Assembly: GCA_030043235.1 (NCBI GenBank)
Contig: JASHYF010000294.1
Span: forward strand, 1-9,202
Length of the DNA stretch: 9,202 nt
Reading direction: 5' to 3'
DNA from: Solirubrobacteraceae bacterium
Lineage (GTDB): Bacteria > Actinomycetota > Thermoleophilia > Solirubrobacterales > Solirubrobacteraceae
The notes under the pieces are model-generated. The model was not told where the DNA came from and ran no database searches. It saw nothing but the letters and a program-made list of their open reading frames with translations. Below, piece by piece: positions 1 through 5,366 of this stretch (position 1 is its first letter; each line of letters begins with the position of its first letter). The position numbers and the translations under genes are program-made.

Positions 1-1
1 G

Positions 2-226
2 GCGGACCTCGGCGACTACATCCAGGGCGGCATCCCCGACGAGGAGTTCAGCGACGAGAACCACGTCATCAACGCCAAGGGCGCCGAGCAGCTGCACAAG
101 GTCATGCCGCAGATCGACCCCGGCGAGATCGAGGGCACCCTCAAGGCCGAGGAAGTCATGAGCCTGTTCACCGTGCAGAACCTCATCGACATGGTCAAGA
201 CCCGCACCAACGGGGCCTCCGGCTGA
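2..226 (+). CDS. Acyl carrier protein-like, C-terminal part (5' end outside window)
   Basis: The 74 visible residues end at TGA 224-226; the N-terminus lies upstream. Visible residues 3-16 (ending IPDEEF) resemble the end of ACP helix II and the following loop, and residues 56-65 (FTVQNLIDMV) resemble the final ACP helix. The DSL serine that carries 4'-phosphopantetheine is not visible and should lie just upstream of base 1, so carrier function is inferred. About 39 residues separate IPDEEF from FTV, against roughly seven in a normal ACP, so this carrier appears to have an insertion of about 30 residues between helices II and IV. It is the first visible gene of an operon with ketosynthase and dehydratase-like genes and would hold the growing chain for them. 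It could instead be a different small helical protein; the context makes ACP the best reading. Confidence 0.62.
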   Translation, partial: ADLGDYIQGGIPDEEFSDENHVINAKGAEQLHKVMPQIDPGEIEGTLKAEEVMSLFTVQNLIDMVKTRTNGASG

Positions 227-266
227 CAAGGGACGGCGCGGAGGCGATCCCGGCGGCGCGCACGAG

Positions 267-713
267 ATGCGCTTTCATCTCATCGACCGCGTGGAGGAGT
301 GGGAGCCGGCGCGCTCGGTGCGTGCGCGCAAGGTGACCTCCTACAGCGAGGACTACTGGGAGGAGGTCGACGGCCAGCCGATCGTGCCGCCGCCGTTCCT
401 GTTCGAGGCCCTCTGCCAGGCGGGGACGTGGTTGATAATGAACACCACCGACCGTCGCAAGCGCGCCGCGCTGTTGTCGGTCGACTCGGTGTCTTGGCTC
501 GGTCACGTGACCCCCGGCGCGGTCCTGGAGATGGTGGGCACGGTGGACTCCTTCGGCGAGGAGCGGGCGATCCTCTCCGGCCACGTCACGGCCGACGGTG
601 TTACCGTGCTCGAAGCAAGCGAGATCATGTGCGCGCTGATAGACGCCGATGATCTGGCGTCAGCCGATGAGACCGAGCGGCTGCAGACCATGATCAACCG
701 CGCCGGCGACTGA
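267..713 (+). CDS. FabZ-like hotdog protein DH1, catalytic His missing, Glu kept
   Basis: A 148-residue single-hotdog protein of the FabZ/FabA 3-hydroxyacyl-ACP dehydratase family. The start MRFHLIDRV aligns with the RFPFLLVDRV beginning of FabZ, and PPPFLFEALCQAG (41-53) aligns with PGVLILEAMAQAT, placing the catalytic acid at Glu47. The HFPG segment holding the catalytic His is gone: residues 31-40 read WEEVDGQPIV, with Glu33 at the His position (14 residues before Glu47, as in FabZ). As a homodimer it should not dehydrate normally. Established: FabZ/FabA sites combine His of one subunit with the acid of the other. Inferred: it pairs with the His-only paralogue at 2009-2407. The start rests on this alignment; the nearest strong Shine-Dalgarno, GGAGG at 240-244, is an unusually long 22 bases upstream. 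The gene lies 40 bases after the ACP gene and 9 before KS. Alternative: a structural or thioesterase-like hotdog. Confidence 0.82.
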   Translation: MRFHLIDRVEEWEPARSVRARKVTSYSEDYWEEVDGQPIVPPPFLFEALCQAGTWLIMNTTDRRKRAALLSVDSVSWLGHVTPGAVLEMVGTVDSFGEERAILSGHVTADGVTVLEASEIMCALIDADDLASADETERLQTMINRAGD

Positions 714-715
714 GG
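712..715 (+). promoter_or_regulatory. Ribosome binding site favouring the GTG start of KS
   Basis: GAGG overlaps the stop codon of the preceding gene and lies 7 bases before GTG 723. It supports GTG 723 rather than the in-frame ATG 738, although ATG 738 would give the more family-typical N-terminus MRRVVVTGLG. Confidence 0.45.
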
Positions 716-722
716 CACGGCT

Positions 723-2012
723 GTGGCCTGGGATGGCATGCGCCGCGTCGTGGTCACCGGGTTGGGTGCCGTGACCCCTGTGGGCAACGACGCGCCCACG
801 ACGTGGAGCGCGCTCAAAGAGGGGCGCAGCGGCGTGGGGCCGATCACGGTCTTCGACGCCAGCAGCTACCCGGTCCGAATCGCGGGGCTGGTGAGCGATT
901 TCGATCCCGCCGGGCACGTCCCCGACCGGCGCCTGCTGCGCAACCTGCAGCGCGCGGGGCGCTTCCTGGTTGCAGCGGTGGCCGAGGCGCTGGCCGACGC
1001 CGAGCTCGACGACGGCGTCTACGAGTCCCACGAGCGCGGCGTGTCGATTGCCGGAAGCGCCGGGCGCTACGAGCTGCAGGAGGTCTCCGACGCCTTCGAG
1101 ACGCGCCGCGAGAGCGATGCCCACGTGATCCGCCGCGCGGCGCCGTCGATCACGATGAGCATAAGCCAGAACACGGCGGCTGCGATGGCCGCCCGGCTGG
1201 CCCGCTGCAGCGGGCCAGTGCTCAGCGTCAGCACCGCCTGTGCCGGCTCGGCGCACTCGATCGGCGAGGCCTACCGCCGCCTGCAGGATGGCGAGGCCAA
1301 GGTGATGGTCGCGGGCGGCTGCGACGCCTTGACGGGCTGGCAGGACGTGCTCGGATTCTCGCTGCTGGGCGCGCTCACGCGCGACTACAACGACGATCCA
1401 CAGCACGCGTCGCGGCCGTTCGAGCGCGACCGCACCGGCTTCGTGCTCGGCGAGGGGGCGGTCGTCACGGTGTTGGAGGAGCGCGAGTCGGCGCGCGCGC
1501 GAGGGGCACACATCCACGGCGAGATCCTCGGCTACGGCTCCAGCCTGAACGCCTATCGCCTGACCGACCCGCCCCCGGACGGCGCCGGCGCCGTGCTCGC
1601 CATGCGCCACGCTCTGCACGAGGCCGGGCTGTCCGAGCGGCAGGTCGACTATGTCGTCGCGCACGGCACAGGCACGCCGGGTGGCGACGCCTCTGAGACC
1701 GCCGGGATCAAGCGGGCGCTCGGTGAGCACGCGCACGCGATACCGGTGAGCTCGCCGAAGTCGATGACCGGCCACACGACTTCTGCGGCGGCCGCGCTGA
1801 ACGTGCTGGCCGCGCTCGGCGCGATCCGGGATGGCATGATCTCCCCCACGATCAACTACGACAACCCCGACCCGGAGTGCGACCTCGATTACGTGCCCAA
1901 CGAGGCCCGCGCGGCAAACGTTCGCGTCGCGCTGGTGAACGCGTTTGCGTTCGGCGGCACGAACGGCGCGCTCGTCTTGGCCCATCCGGACGCTGCCGAG
2001 GAGCTTCGGTGA
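723..2012 (+). CDS. Beta-ketoacyl-ACP synthase (FabF-type KS), catalytically complete
   Basis: A 429-residue KAS II/type II PKS ketosynthase that would condense an ACP-bound acyl chain with a malonyl-ACP extender in the cytoplasm. Thiolase-fold signatures run in order: VVVTGLGAVTPVG (9-21), nucleophile Cys173 in STACAGSA, His314 in AHGTGTPGGD, Lys346 and His351 in KSMTGH, and the C-terminal glycine loop FGGTNG (410-415). The full Cys-His-Lys-His set predicts an active enzyme, and the length is usual for FabF. The start is GTG 723 with GAGG 7 bases upstream; ATG 738, removing five residues, is possible. Its stop overlaps the GTG start of DH2. The next KS-like gene has lost its active site, so this is read as the KS-alpha half of a KS:CLF pair rather than a housekeeping FabF. 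The condensing role is firm; the polyene-type product is inferred. Confidence 0.93.
   Translation: MAWDGMRRVVVTGLGAVTPVGNDAPTTWSALKEGRSGVGPITVFDASSYPVRIAGLVSDFDPAGHVPDRRLLRNLQRAGRFLVAAVAEALADAELDDGVYESHERGVSIAGSAGRYELQEVSDAFETRRESDAHVIRRAAPSITMSISQNTAAAMAARLARCSGPVLSVSTACAGSAHSIGEAYRRLQDGEAKVMVAGGCDALTGWQDVLGFSLLGALTRDYNDDPQHASRPFERDRTGFVLGEGAVVTVLEERESARARGAHIHGEILGYGSSLNAYRLTDPPPDGAGAVLAMRHALHEAGLSERQVDYVVAHGTGTPGGDASETAGIKRALGEHAHAIPVSSPKSMTGHTTSAAAALNVLAALGAIRDGMISPTINYDNPDPECDLDYVPNEARAANVRVALVNAFAFGGTNGALVLAHPDAAEELR
1998..2003 (+). promoter_or_regulatory. Ribosome binding site for the GTG start of DH2
   Basis: GAGGAG, inside the last codons of the KS gene, lies 5 bases before GTG 2009. 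It fixes the DH2 start there and not at the much earlier in-frame ATG 1877, which would overlap KS by 136 bases and add non-homologous Arg-rich residues. Confidence 0.65.
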
Positions 2013-2407
2013 ACGACGCCGTGGGCGGTCGCTGGGCGACGCTCGACCGTATCGTGAGCATCGAGCCCGGCACGCGCGCGGTCGCGCTGCGCAACGTGCC
2101 GAACACGCTCGCGATCTTCGACACCCACTTTCCGCGCTTCCCGGTGCTGCCGGGAGTGCTGATCCTGGGTAGCCTCGGGGCGCTGGCGGGCGAGCTCTTG
2201 CGTCAGGAGCGCGGCGGGCGCTGGGAGCTGCGCGCGGCCGCTCGCGTGGGATTTCGCCACTTCGTCCAGCCCGGCGACCAGCTCGAGCTCGCGGTCGAGC
2301 TCAGCGAGCAGTCGGAGGCCGGGGCCGTGCTCAAGGGGGAGGCCAAGGTCGACGGTCGCGTGGTGACCCGCGCGCGGGAGCTGCGGATGGCGCGGATCGC
2401 GTCATGA
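2009..2407 (+). CDS. FabZ-like hotdog protein DH2, catalytic His kept, Glu replaced by Gly
   Basis: A 132-residue FabZ-like hotdog protein starting at GTG 2009, overlapping the KS stop (GTGA). Residues 38-52 (DTHFPRFPVLPGVLI) match the FabZ GHFPGxPxxPGVLI signature with catalytic His40. Fourteen residues on, where FabZ has its catalytic Glu in LEAMAQ, this protein reads LGSLGA, with Gly54. RHFVQPGDQLEL (83-94) matches the later FabZ strand with PGD. It therefore carries only half of a dehydratase site, the half that DH1 (267-713) lacks. FabZ dimers build each site from His of one chain and the acid of the other, so a DH1:DH2 heterodimer would have one complete and one dead site. This pairing is inferred. 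Function alone could be non-catalytic, or a water-activating hydratase using another acid. It is coupled to the CLF gene by an ATGA overlap. Confidence 0.86.
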   Translation: MNDAVGGRWATLDRIVSIEPGTRAVALRNVPNTLAIFDTHFPRFPVLPGVLILGSLGALAGELLRQERGGRWELRAAARVGFRHFVQPGDQLELAVELSEQSEAGAVLKGEAKVDGRVVTRARELRMARIAS

Positions 2408-3693
2408 GCTACGACGGCAGGCGAGCGGTCATCACGGGCGTTGGTGTGCTCACCGGCCTCGGTGTGGGCGCAGACGAGACCTGGCAGCGGCTGATCGAAG
2501 GGGCGAGCGCGATCGCGCCGATCGACGAGTACGACGCCTCGTCGCTGCGCTGCCGGGTGGGCGCGACCGTGCGAGACCTGAATCCGCGCGACTATGTCGA
2601 GCAGCGCCGCTCGCTGCGCACGATGACCAGGCACGACGTGCTCGGCACCGTCGCGGCGGTGCTGGCGGTGCGGGACTCCGGGCTGGAGCTCACCGAGGAT
2701 CCGGATGGGCGCGTCGCACTGTTCGTCGGCGGCAACAAGGAGATCAACGATCCCGACAAGTGGCAGGACATCGCCCTGGCGGTGCGACGCGAGGACGGGA
2801 CGGTGGACATGCAGAGATTTGGCGAGCAGGCACCGTCACACGTGGCGCCGCTGTTCTACCTGGAGGGGTTGCAGGCGGCCACGCTGTTCTACATCTCGGA
2901 GGCCTTCGGCATGCGCGGCGCCAACACGTACTTCGCGGGCACCGCGGAGTCCGGCGCGATCGCGATCGGCCGCGCGTTCAGGGCGGTCCGTCGCGGCGAG
3001 ACCGACCTCGCCGTCGCCGGTGCCGCCGACGCGCCGCTCGGCTGGTGGAACATGGCCAAGATGGACACGCTCGGCGCCCTCAGCGCCCGCGCGCAGTCGG
3101 GGCGGGGTGCCTGCCGGCCGTACGACCGCACTCGCGACGGAGCCGTGCTCGGGGAGGGCGGTGCCTATGTGGTCGTCGAGGAGTATCAGGCGGCGCGCGC
3201 GCGTGGCGCCCGCATCTACGCCGAGCTCAGCGGATTCGGATCGGCCACCGACCCCGACCGGCTGGTGACCCCGGACCCCGAAGGGCGCTACCTTGGCGCC
3301 GCGATAAGGGACGCGCTGACCGAGGCGGGACTCGCGCCCGCGGAGATCGGCTACGTGGCGTGCGACGGGACCGGCACCAGGCTCGGCGACCGCAGCGAGG
3401 CCAACGCGCTGCGCGACGTGTTCGGCGCTTCCAACGGATTGCTTGCCAGCAGCGTGACCGCCGCGACCGGTCATCTCGTGGCCGGCGCCGGGGCGCTCAA
3501 CGTAGCCGTGGCGGCATTGGCGATCGATCGCGGCCAGGTTCCCCCGACGCTGGGCCTCGTGGATCTCGATCCCGCGTGCGCGGGCGTCGACTGGAACGCG
3601 GGCGGCGCCAGCCAGCGCGAGATCGGCGGGGCGATCGCGCTGGCCCGCGGCTGGGAGAATCAGAACGTGGCGCTGGCTCTGAAAGCGGTGTGA
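2404..3693 (+). CDS. Chain-length factor-like ketosynthase homologue (KS-beta), active site lost
   Basis: A 429-residue KAS-fold protein, the same length as the upstream KS. The N-terminal RRAVITGVGVLTGLG (6-20) and overall layout match the family, but active-site positions are changed. The nucleophile Cys is Glu182 (GTAESGA), the first His is Asp321 (CDGTGTRLGD), the Lys five residues before the second His is Thr352, and the FGGTN loop is GWENQ (416-420). Only His357 in ATGH remains. This is the pattern of a KS-beta/chain-length factor, which pairs with KS-alpha and helps set chain length; in classical aromatic PKS the Cys is Gln, so Glu is notable. Such heterodimers are known in aromatic type II PKSs and reducing ones (ishigamide, aryl polyenes). 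ATG 2404 overlaps the DH2 stop, and only a weak GGA precedes it, suggesting translational coupling. Partnering with the 723-2012 KS is inferred from adjacency. Confidence 0.9.
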   Translation: MSYDGRRAVITGVGVLTGLGVGADETWQRLIEGASAIAPIDEYDASSLRCRVGATVRDLNPRDYVEQRRSLRTMTRHDVLGTVAAVLAVRDSGLELTEDPDGRVALFVGGNKEINDPDKWQDIALAVRREDGTVDMQRFGEQAPSHVAPLFYLEGLQAATLFYISEAFGMRGANTYFAGTAESGAIAIGRAFRAVRRGETDLAVAGAADAPLGWWNMAKMDTLGALSARAQSGRGACRPYDRTRDGAVLGEGGAYVVVEEYQAARARGARIYAELSGFGSATDPDRLVTPDPEGRYLGAAIRDALTEAGLAPAEIGYVACDGTGTRLGDRSEANALRDVFGASNGLLASSVTAATGHLVAGAGALNVAVAALAIDRGQVPPTLGLVDLDPACAGVDWNAGGASQREIGGAIALARGWENQNVALALKAV

Positions 3694-3697
3694 GCGG

Positions 3698-5281
3698 ATG
3701 GGCAGCCCTCCGGTGCAAGATGACGAGACACCCCTGACGAGGCCAGCCGGCGAGCCTGCCGCCGATCGCTACGACGCGGTGGTGGTCGGCAGCGGCTTCG
3801 GCGGCCTGAGCGCAGCCGGGCTGCTCGCGCGGGCGGGCCTGAGCGTGCTGCTGTGCGAGCGCGCGGATGGCCTCGGTGGCTACGGCCACACGATCAGCCG
3901 CGGCGGCTACACGTTCGATCCGGCGGTGCGGATCACCTACTCCGGCGGGCCCGACGGGCTGTTCGCCGCGGTGCTGCGCCACCTCGGCACCGCCGAGCGC
4001 GTGAACATGATCACCGTGCCCCGGATGTACGACGCCGCTCTGCCCGACGGGCGCCGCATCAAGGCGCCGGCGAGCCTCGAGGGGCTGATCGAAGCCAATG
4101 CGCAACTGTTCCCGGCCTCCGCGGCCGGCATCGAGAGCTTCTTCCGCATGTGCCAGACGATGCACGAGCAGGGCCACGCGATGCCGATGACGCTGTCGCT
4201 GCGCAACCTCGACGAGGTCGCAGCGCGCTTTCCGGAGTACTTCCGCCACAACAAGCTGACGATGGACGAGGTCGCACGCGAGCACATCGACGACCCCGAG
4301 GCCCGGGGCGCTGTCTGCGCATCCTGGCCCTACCAAGGGGCGGTTCCCTCGCGCCTGGGGTTCATCGCCATCGCCCAGCCGCTGATGAACGGCGCCGAGG
4401 GGACCTACTACTCACTCGGCGGCTTCCAGGTCCTGGTGGACGCGGTTGTGGCCGGCATGCGGAGTTACGGCGGCGACGTCGTGACTGGCAACGGCGTCAA
4501 GCAGATCGCCGTCGAGGACGGGAAGGTGGCGGGCGTGGTGCTCGACAGCGGCCACGAGCTGCGAACGCCCGTGGTGGTCTCGAACGCCGACGCCCGCGAG
4601 ACCTTCCTGCGACTGGTCGGCGAGGAGCACCTGCCGGCGAACTTCCTGCGCCGGATGGGCCGCCTGACGATCGGCCATTCGGCATTTGTGGCCTTCGTGG
4701 GCACGGACCTCGATCTGGCCGCCCTCGACCTCGCCCACGAGACGTTCATTCCCACCGACTGGGATCAGAATGCCGACGAGGCGAGGATCGGGGCGGGCGA
4801 ACCGGCGGGTGTGTGGGTGGGGGTGCCGACGCTCGTGGATCCGCAGCTGGCGCCTCCCGGTGAGCACGCGCTGACGGTATCGGCGGTCGCGGCCCACGAC
4901 ATCGGTCGCCCGTGGGCTGGGCACGCCGCCACTTTCTGCGAGCAGCTGCTCGAGCGCGCCGAGCGGCTGATGCCGGGGCTGTGCAAGAACGTGAAGTTCT
5001 TGGAGACCGCCACGCCCGAGACGCTCGTCCAGTTCACTTCGAACTCGGGCGGAGCGATGTACGGGTGGGAGCAGACCCCGGCCCAGAGCGGCACCCGGCG
5101 CCTGAACCACCAGACGCCGATCGACGGGCTGCTGCTATCCGGCCAATGGACGCTGCCCGGCTCGGGTTCGCTGCGCTGCTTTGCCTCCGGCGTGCACACG
5201 GCGCAGATGGTTCTGAGGAGCGTGGGAGCGGGCGACGCGCTGCCGGGGTTCGCGGCGGCGAACCTGCCGGAGCTCGACTGA
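3698..5281 (+). CDS. CrtI/CRTISO-like FAD-dependent oxidoreductase (phytoene desaturase family)
   Basis: A 527-residue flavoprotein of the phytoene desaturase/carotenoid isomerase superfamily. After a 24-residue low-complexity N-terminal extension comes a dinucleotide-binding fold: DAVVVGSGFGGLSAAGLLA (26-44), with the GxGxxG glycines at 31-36, Glu54 at the end of the second strand as ribose ligand, then GLGGYGHT. The C-terminal FAD signature lies at 476-499, with GLLLSGQWTLPGSGS and FASGVH. Family members desaturate or cis/trans-isomerise polyene chains, often at membranes. No phytoene synthase or other isoprenoid gene is visible; the gene follows CLF by 4 bases in the PKS operon, so its likely substrate is a PKS-made polyene. 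CrtI-like proteins also occur with ladderane gene sets and with cinnamoyl-lipid type II PKS clusters, where ring oxidation is proposed. Substrate and reaction are inferred; ordinary carotenoid activity remains possible. Confidence 0.85.
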   Translation: MGSPPVQDDETPLTRPAGEPAADRYDAVVVGSGFGGLSAAGLLARAGLSVLLCERADGLGGYGHTISRGGYTFDPAVRITYSGGPDGLFAAVLRHLGTAERVNMITVPRMYDAALPDGRRIKAPASLEGLIEANAQLFPASAAGIESFFRMCQTMHEQGHAMPMTLSLRNLDEVAARFPEYFRHNKLTMDEVAREHIDDPEARGAVCASWPYQGAVPSRLGFIAIAQPLMNGAEGTYYSLGGFQVLVDAVVAGMRSYGGDVVTGNGVKQIAVEDGKVAGVVLDSGHELRTPVVVSNADARETFLRLVGEEHLPANFLRRMGRLTIGHSAFVAFVGTDLDLAALDLAHETFIPTDWDQNADEARIGAGEPAGVWVGVPTLVDPQLAPPGEHALTVSAVAAHDIGRPWAGHAATFCEQLLERAERLMPGLCKNVKFLETATPETLVQFTSNSGGAMYGWEQTPAQSGTRRLNHQTPIDGLLLSGQWTLPGSGSLRCFASGVHTAQMVLRSVGAGDALPGFAAANLPELD

Positions 5282-5291
5282 ACAGCACCCC

Positions 5292-5310
5292 GCAGGCGAA
5301 GCTCGCCTGC
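5292..5310. terminator. Short hairpin between convergent genes, possible bidirectional terminator
   Basis: GCAGGCGA (5292-5299) pairs perfectly with TCGCCTGC (5303-5310) across a 3-base loop. It lies 11 bases past the stop of the CrtI-like gene and 42 bases past the end of the convergent exporter gene. No T-tract follows on either strand, so intrinsic termination is uncertain, though T-less hairpins are common in GC-rich actinobacteria. Confidence 0.45.
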
Positions 5311-5340
5311 CGGCGCGCCATCCACTGCCGTTGAGGATCG

Positions 5341-5366
5341 GCCGGCGGCGCTCAGTGCCCGCCGGC
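5341..5366. repeat. Inverted repeat spanning the exporter stop codon
   Basis: GCCGGCGG (5341-5348) and CCGCCGGC (5359-5366) form an 8-bp perfect GC stem around a 10-base loop that contains the exporter stop (complement of 5352-5354). It may add to transcription termination between the convergent genes, but in DNA this GC-rich such repeats also arise by chance. Confidence 0.25.

Noticed and set aside
240..266. GGAGG at 240-244 as evidence for a different start of DH1
   Set aside because: No ATG, GTG or TTG follows at a usable distance, and the FabZ-like homology starts exactly at ATG 267.
660..1985. Long open minus-strand frame (441 codons) opposite the KS gene
   Set aside because: Arg/His/Val-rich translation without family motifs, fully antisense to a clear ketosynthase. 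This is the usual shadow of codon bias in GC-rich DNA.
1877..2008. Earlier ATG start for DH2 inside KS
   Set aside because: Would overlap KS by 136 bases and add an Arg-rich tail absent from FabZ proteins; GTG 2009 has GAGGAG at 5-base spacing.
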